Source: Physcia stellaris (Eukaryota; Ascomycota; Lecanoromycetes; Caliciales; Physciaceae). Taken from it: a DNA stretch of 64,000 bases. Position 1 is the stretch's first letter, and each line of letters starts with the position of its first letter. The translations under genes and the position numbers were made by a program. The notes beneath the pieces are model-generated. The model did not search any database. It was not told the origin of the DNA and saw nothing but the letters and a program-made list of their open reading frames with translations. The stretch lies in contig JABSSW010000047.1 in the NCBI GenBank assembly GCA_018902385.1, positions 186,001 to 250,000 on the forward strand, given 5' to 3'. Positions 10,839 through 22,069 of the stretch are shown here, piece after piece.

Positions 10839-12048
10839 TGGTGGAGATTACTGAGCCTCTAATGCTACCGAGGTGTGCAATAACGAAAGGTTATGCGCGC
10901 ACGGGGATAGAGATCCCGAAGGATCTGATTGTTTATACGGGCTAAGGGTACGAGTTTCGAAGTGAAAAACTGCCAGGAGCAAGTGTGTATTGGAAGTGAC
11001 GTCTGCTTTTAGCCATCAAGAGCTACTACCACTCGAGTAAAGAAATGCTCGTGCTTTGATCGGACATGGTCGCCATATGTTACTCGCTGTATCGGCGCTT
11101 CGGACAAGAGTGCACCTTGCGGCATGATGCTGTCGCGGCTTGCTGTGCTTGATGCATGTCTGCCTTGAGGCTGAGATGGAAATGAGGTTCAAAAAGGGTT
11201 TACGAGCGGACCAATGAGAGCGTTGGTCGCTTTTAATTCGGTCGCAATTTCGCTCGCACTTTCTTACTCTGTTATTGCCAAGTCCCTGTAATTGCTAACG
11301 GTTTTAGATCTTAATTCAATTGATTGAATGCTGATAAGATTCAATCGAACCAATCAAATTTCCAATTGCTGTTGGATCTGCGACTAAAACACAGCCTGGT
11401 GGGACCGTCACCGCAGGCCTCACCACTTCAAACTACTTTACTCGTAGTTTCTGTTGCTGACACTGCCCAGTACCAACGCGGCTCCTGCGCCTGTTTATGT
11501 TCAGATGAAAGCTGACCGTGTCCTCATTTGGCCTGCTTGATGTCGTTTCACGTTGATCTACGAGGTAAACGCTTTCCCAGTCAGGCTTTTCGCTTCGCTC
11601 TACGGGACCACAGCACCTTGGCGCATCCTTCCACAACACCAACGCATTCTGTCTCCGTTTCGACTGGTTTGATCCTCGGTTGGCCAGCTTGTGCCATTCT
11701 CCCTCCACTTGCTCCTTACCCCAAGTGATCCTCCTTCTCAGACTATGTACACAGCTTTGACGGTCCTTGCTTTGCGGGAGGCAGGGTGCAAGCCACCAGG
11801 ATCTCAGGCCTCCAACATGACACCGTCGTAGGAATGACATATATGACCAACCCTCTCCCCGTTCTCCCCCCTTTCTCGAGTCTATAGTAATCATATTCTG
11901 GTAATATCGATTTTCCGCGCCTCTTTGTCAATTTTCTTTGTCCATTTCCCTACCATTCTCATAGCTAGCCTCTACTGCTCTCTTCCTATTGTACTGTTTC
12001 CTTACTATTGTTTCCATCGTGCAATCAGCACGATAACCCACCGCCAAC
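10839..12048. other. Divergent intergenic region (regulator / RTA1 gene)
   Basis: About 1.2 kb holding both promoters. The last ~130 bp before the RTA1-like start are C/T-rich, as often seen in fungal core promoters and leaders. Short open frames around 11.4-11.9 kb on both strands have no recognisable product. No repeat was seen. Confidence 0.5.
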
Positions 12049-13143
12049 ATGACAGTCCACAACGCGACCCATCCGCACTGCGACGTGCCCTACAACGACG
12101 ATGGCTCCGTCTGGAACTTCTGCCCCAACATCACGGCCGCCTACATCTTCACCGTGCTCTTCATCCTCACGCTGATCGGGCACATCGCGCAGGGCATCAT
12201 CCACAAAAAAGGCTACAGCTGGGTCGTCGCCATGTCCGCGCTCTGGCAATCCGGCGCCTACATCTTCCGGGTAATCAGCATCAAAAACCCGACCTCCAAA
12301 GGTCCCTACATGATCTACTTCATCCTCCTCCTCGTCGCCCCGCTCTGGATCAACGCGTACATCTACATGGTCTTCGGCCGGATGATCTTCAACTTCACGC
12401 CCGACGCGCGGCTGGCGAAGATCAAAGCCTGGCGCTTCGGGCTCTACTTCGTGCTGCTGGACATCTTCGCCTTCCTGATCCAACTCTGGGGAGCGGGCAG
12501 CGCGTCGCAGCCAGACCTCGACAAGGACAAGATTCTGCGCGGCATCCACATCTACATGGGCGGCATCGGGGTGCAGCAGCTCTTCGTCTTCGCCTTCACC
12601 TTCCTCGTCGCCAAATTCCACCTCCAGCTGCTGCGCACACCGTCCTCGACACAAAAGCGGCGCGCGCTCACAATCCTCTGCGCCGTCTACTTCGTCCTCG
12701 CGGCCATCACCGTGCGCATCATCTTCCGCCTAATCGAATACGCGCAAGGCTTCGAGAGCACCATCCCCCGCAAGGAAGTCTACCAGTACTGCCTCGACTC
12801 CCTACCGATGCTGCTCGCGCTGCTACTCCTCAACGCCGTGCACCCGGGCCGCATCATGCCCGGCCCGCAAAGCGACTTCCCGCCGCGCAGCCAGCGCAAG
12901 AATTGGAGCGGTCATCAGGGCAAGGATGGCTTGTTGCCTGGCGCGGGCAATATGGGCAGCTATGTACCTATGGGTAGTCTGAGTGGCCGCTCCAGTCCTG
13001 AGCATAGCGATAGCTATGGGGCTTCCCAGGCGAACTTTGCACGGCAGCCGCAGCCGGCGTATCCGGCTGGGACGCCGTATGGGCAGGTGCAGGGGTGGGG
13101 CGCGGGGGAGGCGGAGAGGTATGGGCAGAGGGGGAGGTTTTGA
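12049..13143 (+). CDS. RTA1-like integral membrane protein (lipid-translocating exporter family)
   Basis: Intronless gene of 364 residues. The RTA1 family comprises fungal seven-helix plasma or vacuolar membrane proteins (Rta1, Rsb1, Rtm1) tied to export of sphingoid bases and resistance to membrane-active compounds. Here a short N-terminus with an N-glycosylation sequon is followed by seven hydrophobic segments, beginning at about residues 30, 60, 85, 125, 165, 205 and 250. They include the family-typical PLWINAYIYMVFGRMI and the QLWGAGSAS stretch after helix 4. The C-terminal ~90 residues are hydrophilic, Ser/Gly/Gln rich and likely cytosolic. The reading frame is strongly GC-biased, so long open frames also appear in other frames; these are shadows. 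The substrate is unknown. Confidence 0.9.
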   Translation: MTVHNATHPHCDVPYNDDGSVWNFCPNITAAYIFTVLFILTLIGHIAQGIIHKKGYSWVVAMSALWQSGAYIFRVISIKNPTSKGPYMIYFILLLVAPLWINAYIYMVFGRMIFNFTPDARLAKIKAWRFGLYFVLLDIFAFLIQLWGAGSASQPDLDKDKILRGIHIYMGGIGVQQLFVFAFTFLVAKFHLQLLRTPSSTQKRRALTILCAVYFVLAAITVRIIFRLIEYAQGFESTIPRKEVYQYCLDSLPMLLALLLLNAVHPGRIMPGPQSDFPPRSQRKNWSGHQGKDGLLPGAGNMGSYVPMGSLSGRSSPEHSDSYGASQANFARQPQPAYPAGTPYGQVQGWGAGEAERYGQRGRF

Positions 13144-14053
13144 GGCTAGAAATGGGGATTGCTTGGAGATATCCAGTCACTAGGAAAATGGAAGGTGTCG
13201 ACACGGCGGGAGTAGCGAAGTAAGGCATGACGTTGCCACAGGATCCGAAACTGCATTTGCGAGGCGTTTCTGGTATGGCACGATAGATACTTAAGGAAGA
13301 TATAGGAAATGAAGCATGACTCGAATAATAATTCTTTTCCATATCTTTCGACCCAACTCGTCGCTCTAACTCAGTTTCTACCTCTCTTTCCCGCCCCACC
13401 CTCATCTCCGCATAAACCCTCATTTCGATCTCGTTTCCCATACCCTGCATTGTCTCATCCCATCATTTCTCATCATTAGCCTCACTCACTTCGCATTCCG
13501 CAAACTTCTCGATGCCTACGCTACCTCATTGCCAATGATCACATTCTGAGATGGGACGGGATACAGGTTTGTAATCCAGTGTGGAGGTTTGGGAGTCGTT
13601 CTCTGGGCTGGGGAATTCGGCAATGGGGTGCTCGGTAGTGGGATAGTTGTTCATAGAGGAAAGGTGGGGAGGGCTTAGCTTGGGGGTATGGGCGTTGTGT
13701 TTTGAGAGCTGACAGAGAAGACGAAAGAGGAAATGGGGTTGGAGTTTGGGAGAATACCAGAGTTTGTCATCTTGTTGTTGGGGAAGGGCTGACGGAGGTC
13801 GAGGGATGCTTAGTGTGTTATAAAGGGCCTGAAGCGGCCTGGACAGATTGGTACTTGGTTGATAGCCACGATTGGATTTCGTTTAGTCTAACTAGCTACT
13901 TGGGTTGTGAAGCCTATGTGTAGCCGGTAGGACTGCGAAGCTAGAAGGCTGCAGTAGAGCATGATAAGAGAGAAGAAATGTTTCGCCGCCGCCGAGATCG
14001 TTGCTAGTAGAGTGGTCTTGCGATCCTCCTAGTAGTTCCAGCCCAAGGCCCGA
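13144..14053. other. Convergent intergenic region
   Basis: About 900 bp between the 3' ends of the RTA1-like and Hsp70-like genes. A 73-codon frame at 13702-13923 is not convincing. No repeat or RNA gene seen. Confidence 0.45.
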
Positions 14054-16723
14054 TCAGACGTACTCAGCAGCAACTGGACCGTAATTAACGCCATTGTAGA
14101 TAAGCTCATACTTGGTGTAGGCGCTGTAGTACGTGATTTCAATCTCGTAGTCGAGTTGGTAGTAAAGTTTTTGGTCTGCTCCAAACCTGGTAGGGAAGTA
14201 GGAGGTAGGAATCCGACGGAAATCGGCGATAACGTTGACCACTGTGGCGACGCTATCTGAGTAGAATATCAGCCTAAACGCGCCCTACCTATTAAGCAAG
14301 CGTTCCCTCAGCACTTACTATTCTTGATCATTGGCGCGCCCAGGTTATGGATATCAGCATTGACCAGGATAGGATTGGTGATATTGGAGGGCGGCCCATT
14401 CGATAATAGTGTTTGGATATAGTAACTTAAGCGTTTTGGCTTGTTTTCTTCGACGGTTTCGCCCTTGGGAAAGATTCAATTATAGTAATCAAATCAACAT
14501 GACGACTGAACTTACCTTAGAAATGAACCAATCCATAGTATTGATCATGAACTGGCCATCAAATTTCGAGAAGAATCTGCAGGGAGGCTGCATCAGTACT
14601 TGCATCCATAGAAAATGGCTGAAACAACTCTGAAAGATTGCACATACCGCCTGTTTTGAATGCGAAAGTGTTGGGCAGGGTCGAAGATCTTAGAGCTGTA
14701 TATTCCATAATGCTTGCGAGCACATCGACCACTCACGTGTACTCGTGCAAATGACGCATTTGTAGAAGCAAGCCCCTTCATCAAAGCGCCGCGAACGACT
14801 GCCGTCCATCTATAATTTGATCAGCTCTCACGAAAGGCACCAATAGCGTTGAAGGATCTTACCCGTTGGGAGACTGCATGACTTCAACTCCACTTGGTGC
14901 AACGGCCTGCCGGACGCTATCGCGAAGGAACACGTTCTGCCCGAACCCCCCAACGAGCAGAACAGCCTTGATTGGAGATTTGGTGACAGCTATTTGACCC
15001 ATGATAAGGGCTATCACCTCCTTCACGACAGGCTATTGGAAAGCATTAAGTTAGCATCATCATGTTAGAAATTCCGTGTGGTGTGACGTTGAACGACCAC
15101 CAACACTAAGCATGCCAGTAGAGACTTTTTTGGTGAATGTACCGCAGATGGCTCACCTCAAAGATAGTGCGGACATCAGATCCATTCAAGCGAAAGCGTC
15201 CACGGCGTATATCACGAGAGACATCATCTCTCAGTCCAGGTACTGTGACACAGGATCAATTTCCGTCTGGGTTGACCAGGGATTGCTTTCCTAACTTACC
15301 AGGTATCTGATATTCTTCGCCGGCGACACCACTGAAAGATCTCTTGACCTGGGTTGAACTTGTAAGTATTAGAGAAAAGTCTTATTTAAGCCATGACCCA
15401 CAGTCATCTCGAATCGCTTCATAGCCTGTAAGACTTGGTCAGCTATTTGTATGATTGTTTGAATAGCATAGGTCATAGTATTACCTCCTCCATCACATCA
15501 TCGTCCCAATTAGGATCTCGGCTAAGCTTGTCCTTTAGGAATTTCTGAAAGATACGATTGAGGAAAGTGGACCCGCAGCTAGAACCACTGCCTGGGGCTG
15601 CCTCAATGATCTGTAACATTGGCTTGAGGGCCTTGACTTTGTAGGAGATGAGATCTACAGTGCCCCCTCCTGCGTCGCAAAGCACAAAAGTATCACCAAC
15701 TTTGATATTGTGGGGATCCATTGCATCTACATATCAAAGTCAGTATGGCTGCCCAATCTCGGATTTATGTTAAATTGCTAAGCACATCGCAGGACTATGC
15801 TGTATCGGCAGTGTGCCTTCATATTCTCACATGGGCTGGCGTGGCGTACAGAGGTAGTAAAACTCAACTCCTTGTACGCCACCCTTTACCAGCTCATGGG
15901 GGATGGAAGCTTTGAAAACAGGGGAGGATGCGTAAGAACTTACCCAAGGCGTACATTGCGGCCGCCTCCGGCTCTGAGATGATGTGGAGAGCAGATCCAG
16001 TGCCCATACCAGCTTTTTCAGCACATGATCGGGTCTTCGCTTGCGCGAGATCGGACCAAACGGCTGGAGTAGTGATGACAAACTCAATCGGCGTCGAAGC
16101 CATTGCACTTTCCGGAAGCTTGAATCGCAGAACCTGCTCGGCATGCTTCCTCAAGGCCGTCAAATAATCAGTCACCAGCTTCTCCACGTCGTGATTGTAG
16201 TCAGGTGGTGCTGCGTTACGGTCAGGATAGTCGCGTGCCAAAGCCGATGAAGCGCCGCTGCAATGTGCTGGATCCAGGCCGAGTTTGAACCACTGGTGGC
16301 GCTGGCCGTAATCGCCGATCTGAAAGCCCCATTTGTAGTTTTCACCCGAATACTGAAGCTCCCTAAATGGTTTAAAGATGGTCAGCGTCGCTCTTCGGGA
16401 ATTCAGTCAATCTAGCAGTTACTTACGTCGGAACTTTGTCACTGGTCGCTCCTTCAAGCCCACCAGAGGTTGCATCTGGCCACTGTATGACCGGGGTCTG
16501 AATCTCGGGCTAATGGGAGGACGACGTGTCAGCTGATTTGTCATGCTACGAGGATATGCCTTGATGAAGTAATTACCTTGCGGGTTTGAGCCCAAGCCAT
16601 GCCAGAGTAAGTCGTACCACTTAAAGACACGATTTAGCATCGAACAAGACCAAGGAAGCTTTGAGGATTATGTATGTATGCTTACAAGTCCACAGCCATT
16701 ATGATCTTGCGATCTTGCTCCAT
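14054..16723 (-). CDS. Hsp70-like ATPase (HSPA12-type), 13 exons
   Basis: Actin/Hsp70-fold ATPase of the divergent fungal Hsp70-like group related to HSPA12, not a canonical chaperone. Exons, all GT-AG and in phase: 16686-16723, 16577-16619, 16427-16509, 15944-16362, 15485-15726, 15402-15425, 15300-15348, 15157-15242, 14863-15032, 14648-14809, 14516-14576, 14319-14463 and 14054-14256. They give 574 residues. Motifs: phosphate-1 loop DFGTTYSG at residues ~11-18 (split by intron 1), connect-1 region EFVITTPAVWSDLAQAKTR, ISEPEAAAMYALG, phosphate-2 VLCDAGGGTVDL and adenosine motif VLLVGGFGQN. The C-terminus lacks the canonical Hsp70 substrate-binding domain and the EEVD tail. Twelve introns in a 1.7-kb coding region is dense for this kind of gene. 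It is likely cytosolic; the partner is unknown. Confidence 0.9.
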
Positions 16724-17288
16724 CGTTGGATAAGTTGTGGTGGCTGAGTGTTTGCTAGTAGATAGATGATGTATCTTAGGTGCAATGTCGAGTGTTGAAG
16801 CTCACACTAAGAGAAAAAGCCACCTTAGCAGTCGTCTGCTCCGAAGGCAATATGAGCGCTTACCTGATGATGTCGCTGTCAGCACACCCTAGCATGCCTT
16901 TCTAATGTGTGTCGGAAGAAGAAAGAAAGCTGATGAGGCCCCGCTGAAAGAAAGTCGGATGTCGGAATGAGCCGGCGTACGGCGAAATTTAAGCGAAGAC
17001 ACCGGGAGCTTCACTTCGTAATCTGATCAAGCGTCTCCTAATTCCATTCCAAGCCGAGTAATTGAACTTTTACCTCAGTACTTTAGCACCATCACATTGA
17101 TGATGTCACTTCAGACCCAGAAGTGATGATTACTTTCCACAAATCAAGCGAGGCACTCTGATATCTTAAACATCTTTGCGAAATATTCAGCCAAACAAGC
17201 TGCTTTCAGAGTGAAGGACCTCCTACTTTATCCTAGACCGACTGACAGCTATCATAGTCCATCACTGAGACTACATTCGGGTACGAAA
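16724..17288. other. Divergent intergenic region (Hsp70-like / coiled-coil gene)
   Basis: About 565 bp, ordinary composition, probably both promoters. No repeats seen. Confidence 0.4.
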
Positions 17289-18495
17289 ATGAGTCTATCG
17301 TTCCTTGTCAGAGGTGGTGGAGGTAGAGATGATAAAGATCGAGACCTCCCGGAGCTCCAGAGACGTTACTCGTCACTGCTGAAAGCCTCTGATGAAAGTA
17401 AGATTGAACATGACCGGGCGATAGCCTCAAAAATACAAGATATGAGAGATCTTTCGGTCCTACGTGAAAGGGATATGGCCCAACAAGAACGAATCACGGT
17501 ACTTGAGAAAGAGCTACAAGCCTGCAAAGATGATCTATTCCGAGTGCAACCTATTGGCCATCTTCCGGACTCGACCATTACTCGTCGTTTCGGTGACCTG
17601 GATGATCTAATCTGCGTCTGGATTGATGGTGAAATCTCACTCTTCATGGACGAGTGGCAACCAAAAACTCCAGGCGCTGAACCTAAGTTGTTCCACCATA
17701 ACGGGCACTCCGATATGAAGGCTTTTTTAAGACGATATCCTGAAATGGGCGGAGAGTACGTCGTTCGCTTTACTGTGCACTACGTGCTTCAGAAAGATTT
17801 ATTCGGTGACGAAATTTGGTTATTTGGTTTGGCTACGTATGACATGGACTTGCTCAAATTGATTGAGCAAGGGATGGCCGAGTTGGACCCTCCAAGGGGT
17901 AAGGAGTTTGGTCTCGTTGATAGCATAATTCCGATGAAACTGATTTCTATTAGAACCAGCAACAATCCGAGCCTGGCGATCCGAAACGCTTGCTGCTTTG
18001 GCGAAGACATCCCGATTCCCTGCCGCAGTCGGCAAAGGAAAAATCATACTTACCAACCGAATATACGACGCTCTGTGCAAGGTATTCCCCATCATCAGTG
18101 GCCGACAGAGCTCTTTAGAAACACTCTATCACAAGATCATCACCCCGGCTGTAGAGCTCGCAATTACCATGCAGACTTCCGCTACATCCTACCGTTTTGA
18201 GCCGCGATTATCCCGTAACTCATTATTTAAGCGCGTTGCTGTACCCAAAACACATCTTGGTCACTATCGCATGATAGACGCAGCTACAGGGAAGACGTTG
18301 AAGCTAGATAGTCCAATAACACCGAACAAGGACGGGGACATTGGCGACGAGATCATGGTTGTGACACCAGGCTTGTTACGCCGCGACGCTGAAAAGATGG
18401 TGCCGTTGATGCCCGAGAACGTTTTGGTAGAGCTGTATGAACCTTTAGGTCGCCGTCGTGGTGCAACCGCTGAGCTTGAGGATCGAATGGAATAG
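17289..18495 (+). CDS. Hypothetical protein with N-terminal coiled coil
   Basis: Two exons, 17289-17898 and 17954-18495, joined by a clean 55-bp intron (GTAAGG ... TATTAG) in phase, giving 383 residues. The ATG at 17289 is the first in frame; the open frame extends 5' but without an ATG. Residues ~15-85 form a charged heptad-like coiled coil (LPELQRRYSSLLKASDESK up to ITVLEKELQACKDDLF). Next come TITRRFGDLDDLICVWIDGE and a globular-looking region up to the end, rich in Leu/Ile with no catalytic signature. This layout resembles many uncharacterised filamentous-fungal proteins that carry a coiled coil followed by a conserved helical domain. I do not recognise a named family and give no function. 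There is no obvious functional link to its neighbours. Confidence 0.75.
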
Positions 18496-19354
18496 TGGGA
18501 AGCGTAAGGTAGCGGGCGGTGGCTGACTTGCTTCTTCACAAATACATACAACGGCATTGCATGCTAGATTTCACTGCAAGGATGGGAAGCGGCAATTTGA
18601 GAAGTTGATGATGATGGAAGGCACAAGGAGGTTACGTATTAAGGTATCAGCTACCTATCTTAGCATTATTATTATTCTGAGCTAGTCCGATCGGCAATGA
18701 AATAGCTCGCTTTATCTAGGTGGTGGCACCAGCTTCTATGATACTACTTACCTTTCATGGATATCTGTAAAAATTGACTGTATATGCTCACACGACAACT
18801 TGACTGCATTGAAAATCGTCGAAATTGTCTGATATAGCATGCCGGCTAAAGCAATGGCCGAAGTCTGTATGACAGGTCGCGCAGAGACAAAAATACTGGC
18901 CATCAACCAGGGAGGTGAAATGGAGCTTGTTAGTCCGATCGAGGCAAGTACATTGTTACCGAAGAAGGAAACTCTTTCTGCTAAATCTGCTTCAACATCA
19001 AAATCGTATTAAGTAAACGATTTCACATGTATGTTCCATATTGATGTGCCAGCAGTCTACGGGCGAAAGGAGGCTTTAGGTGAAAGAAGAAAATGACCTC
19101 TAGCTCCCCTCTACCGAACCGTGGCCTGGTGACGACGACCAGAAATACTTTGTTGCGTCTTCTGCTGAAAGAAGAGCTGATCAGCAATGCATACTTCCGA
19201 ATGACGCTCCGAGTATGCGATGGACGTCATAATCACATAATCTGAGCGTCAGAGCCCCTCACTCTTCAGAAGATCGGATCAACTGTAGAGCTATCAAACC
19301 TTTAAGGACTGCTTCTTCCACGACTGGGATACTCCTACAATACATACTCTGAAC
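18496..19354. other. Intergenic region
   Basis: About 860 bp separating two + strand genes. Composition is ordinary, with no supported gene or repeat. The final ~100 bp are the likely leader of the hydrolase gene. Confidence 0.4.
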
Positions 19355-20341
19355 ATGGCACCCTCCACCTCCACGGTCCCCGCCTCTACCCACCACCAAG
19401 TTTGGCTGCAGCGTTCCAATCCCGAAATCCGCCTCCACTATATTGAATGCCTACCAATAGCCTCCTCCAAGCCTCTGGGTACCATACTCCTCATCCATGG
19501 CTTCCCAGAAAGCTCATACCAATTCCGCAAAGTCATTCCTCCATTTACCTCTGCTGGCTACCGCGTCCTAGCTCCCGACTACCGCGGCGCAGGTTACAGC
19601 TCCAAGCCACCGTCTGGTTACACGAAGAAGGACATCGCTACGGACCTACACACTTTACTCAATGAACATCTGGGCATCAAGGAGAAGGTTCATCTGGTCG
19701 GCCACGACATTGGGGGGATGATCACACATGCCTATTGTGCCCTCTTTCCGGAGAGCGTGGAGAGCGTAGTTTGGGGCGAATGCCCTCTCCCTGGCTCCAC
19801 TGTGTATGAGAACACCAAGCACAGCCTCACGCTTTGGCATTTCGACTTCCACTCTGTGCCTGATATCTCGGTACAGCTGGTTCAGGGCAAAGAAAGGATG
19901 TATATCAAGCATTTCTATGATCGTCTTGCGCAGAATCCAGCGGTGTTTACAAATGCGGACTTGGACTTTTATGAGGCGCAATATGCCATGCCTGGCGCGC
20001 TGAGAGCGGGATTTTCGACTTACGCTTCCTTTGAAGAAGACGCCGAACATAATCGACAGTGGCGGCAAGAGAACGGGAAGATTAAAGTGCGCTCCATGGT
20101 ATTGAGTGGAGCCGGAAGCTTCATCGCTGAAGAGGCGGAGAACATGGGCGCTGAATTCTACGAGGATACCAGGCACGTAGCAGTTGAAGGCTCTGGTCAT
20201 TGGATTGCCGAGGAACAGCCGGAGCGCTTTGTAGAGGAGGTACTAGGATTCATCGAGGGGAAGAAGAGAGATGCCAAAGATCTACCGCATCATGGTGGGC
20301 CGGAGCGAGTCAGTATCGAGGATGTCGTCGCGACGAACTAG
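19355..20341 (+). CDS. Alpha/beta hydrolase, soluble epoxide hydrolase-like
   Basis: Intronless, 328 residues, the usual size for the soluble epoxide hydrolase / haloalkane dehalogenase branch of the alpha/beta hydrolase fold. Oxyanion-hole motif HGFP is at residues 48-51. The PDYRGAGYS segment at ~74-82 follows. The nucleophile elbow GHDIGG at ~117-121 uses Asp118 rather than Ser, which separates epoxide hydrolases and dehalogenases from esterases. The general-base His is in GSGHWIAEEQPERF near residue 282, and the cap domain lies between ~145 and 240. The acid residue would be in the ~250-262 segment (SGAGSFIAEE), where a Glu is available. It probably opens an epoxide or acts on a related electrophile in the cytosol. 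The natural substrate cannot be told, and the upstream and downstream genes do not suggest a cluster. Confidence 0.88.
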   Translation: MAPSTSTVPASTHHQVWLQRSNPEIRLHYIECLPIASSKPLGTILLIHGFPESSYQFRKVIPPFTSAGYRVLAPDYRGAGYSSKPPSGYTKKDIATDLHTLLNEHLGIKEKVHLVGHDIGGMITHAYCALFPESVESVVWGECPLPGSTVYENTKHSLTLWHFDFHSVPDISVQLVQGKERMYIKHFYDRLAQNPAVFTNADLDFYEAQYAMPGALRAGFSTYASFEEDAEHNRQWRQENGKIKVRSMVLSGAGSFIAEEAENMGAEFYEDTRHVAVEGSGHWIAEEQPERFVEEVLGFIEGKKRDAKDLPHHGGPERVSIEDVVATN

Positions 20342-20734
20342 TGTGGAAGAAGGTGGAATATGTTGGGAACGTACAGTCGGAGCTTGGCATTTACGTCAAC
20401 AATACTTCGCAGAAGTCTATATACATCTCTATAGACCACCTCCATGATTGAAGCTCTTCACAACGGTCAGCGTCCTGGTTTCTCTTACACCATGTTCGGA
20501 TGAAGCTTCCTCTTAAGGAAATGTTATTAATAGACCCTTTACCCCGGATCTGCAATTTAGCGTAGCCGCAATCTGTCACAGGACTGCAAGGTTACGTAAT
20601 TTTTACCGTCCTTTTCTCCGACTCAACGAAAACTCTCTCAACCATTGATTTAATTACACCATGCTTCTGCAATTCTTTCTCCCGGATATTCGAGTTTGAC
20701 CTCATTCCTCGCTCTTCCAAACACATCCTGAACC
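20342..20734. other. Intergenic region
   Basis: Nearly 400 bp between two co-directional genes; contains the 3' end of the hydrolase transcript and the promoter of the PQ-loop gene. Nothing else supported. Confidence 0.4.
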
Positions 20735-22069
20735 ATGGTGTCGCCAACAGGAGGTCTCAACCTCGATCTAGAAGCCCTCAGCGGCATATGCGGGTACGTC
20801 AAGATATCCCATCCAAACTCCCCATTCTCTCAAGACGACACTGACTCCGTCACCAGTTCAATTTCAATAGCCTGTTGGATCGTAGTATTCACGCCTCAAA
20901 TCCTCGAAAACTTCCGCCGCCACTCCGCCTCCGGCCTTTCCCTCCTCTTCATCATCGTCTGGCTCCTGGGCGACATCTTCAACATTCTCGGCGCCGTACT
21001 CCAAGGCGTGCTCCCCACCATGACCATTCTCGCCGTGTACTACACCTTTGCTGATATTGTGCTGTTGGGACAATGCTTCTACTATAGGGGCTGGAGACTG
21101 AGTGATCTACTCAAAGAAGACAGCGGGGCGCCCGGCGCAGATCAAGAAGCAGGAGAGGAAGAGGATGACGAGGAAGATACACCACTACTTCAGAGACGCG
21201 ATCCGCCCACACCACCCCGACACCTCACCCCGGCGGACACAGACCGGCGCCGACTAAGTAACAGCTCTCTTTCCTCCTTCCACGAACACCTCCGCAACAT
21301 AGACCCCGCGCGCCTCTCCCCAGCAACACCCCTCCGGCCGCCAAAGAAAGCAAGCGACATCCCGCCCTCCCACTCCGAAATCCACAAGCAATCCTCCCCG
21401 CTCATGGCCCTCCTCTACAACACCAGCGCGCTCCTCCTCGTCTGCGCAGCCGGCGTGCTCGGGTGGTGGCTCTCAGAGCGAAGTACCCAGCCGCACTACC
21501 CTCACTCCCACCCCCATCCCCACCACACGCCCTCCCCTCCCCAACCCTCAGCCCTGCACACCTCAAAAACAAAAACGAGCATCCACATGGACCCCCTCGG
21601 CCAAGTCTTCGGCTACCTCTGCGCAGCACTCTACCTCGCCTCGCGCATACCCCAGCTCCTCCTCAACCACCGCCGCAAAAGCACAGAGGGCGTCTCCGTC
21701 CTCTTTTTCCTCTTCGCCTGCGTCGGGAACTTGACTTACGTCCTCTCCATCTGCGCTTACGAGCCTACTTGCGCGAGGATCGCGCATGTTGCTTTGAGTG
21801 AGGTGGGTGGTGGGGGTGGCGGTGGTGGTGGGGGCGGGGTGGGAGGTGGCTGGGTGGGAGATGGTGCTGGGGGTTGCGAAAAGGGGGAATGGACCGCTGA
21901 GTACGCGCGCTATATCCTTGTTAATACGAGCTGGCTGATTGGGAGTGGGGGCACGCTGGTGCTGGATTTGCTTATCTTTGGGCAGTTTTGGATGTACAGG
22001 GGCGCAGGGCTGAGGGGGTGGATTCTTGATGGATGGAGCAAGTATATAAGAGATCGGAGTGGTAGATAA
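20735..22069 (+). CDS. PQ-loop repeat membrane protein (Ypq1/Rtc2-like vacuolar amino-acid transporter)
   Basis: Seven-helix lysosomal/vacuolar transporter of the PQ-loop family; yeast Ypq1-3 move cationic amino acids across the vacuolar membrane. Exons 20735-20793 and 20857-22069 join to 423 residues. The 63-bp intron (GTACGT ... CACCAG) keeps the frame open if retained. PQ motif 1 is WIVVFTPQILENFRRHSASG, followed by helices up to YYRGW. A hydrophilic loop of ~120 residues rich in Asp/Glu, Pro and Ser follows. PQ motif 2 is SRIPQLLLNHRRKSTEG, followed by three more helices. A Gly run (21799-21865) sits in the loop after VALSEV and contains 11 successive Gly codons. Splicing restores the LSGICGSISIACW junction expected for the first helix, which supports the intron. 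Function by family; substrate not proven. Confidence 0.88.
   Translation: MVSPTGGLNLDLEALSGICGYVKISHPNSPFSQDDTDSVTSSISIACWIVVFTPQILENFRRHSASGLSLLFIIVWLLGDIFNILGAVLQGVLPTMTILAVYYTFADIVLLGQCFYYRGWRLSDLLKEDSGAPGADQEAGEEEDDEEDTPLLQRRDPPTPPRHLTPADTDRRRLSNSSLSSFHEHLRNIDPARLSPATPLRPPKKASDIPPSHSEIHKQSSPLMALLYNTSALLLVCAAGVLGWWLSERSTQPHYPHSHPHPHHTPSPPQPSALHTSKTKTSIHMDPLGQVFGYLCAALYLASRIPQLLLNHRRKSTEGVSVLFFLFACVGNLTYVLSICAYEPTCARIAHVALSEVGGGGGGGGGGGVGGGWVGDGAGGCEKGEWTAEYARYILVNTSWLIGSGGTLVLDLLIFGQFWMYRGAGLRGWILDGWSKYIRDRSGR
21799..21865 (+). repeat. Poly-Gly codon tract inside the PQ-loop gene
   Basis: G-rich low-complexity run of ggt/ggg/ggc codons encoding eleven consecutive Gly plus flanking Gly/Val/Trp. 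It lies in a loop between membrane helices, so length change would be tolerated. Confidence 0.8.

Noticed and set aside
11433-11894. 153-codon minus frame upstream of the RTA1-like gene
   Set aside because: Arg/Ser-rich random-looking sequence in a promoter region; overlaps other frames on both strands.
12025-12977. Long frames overlapping the RTA1-like gene on both strands
   Set aside because: High GC third positions keep other frames open; their His/Arg or Asp/Glu-rich translations are typical shadows.
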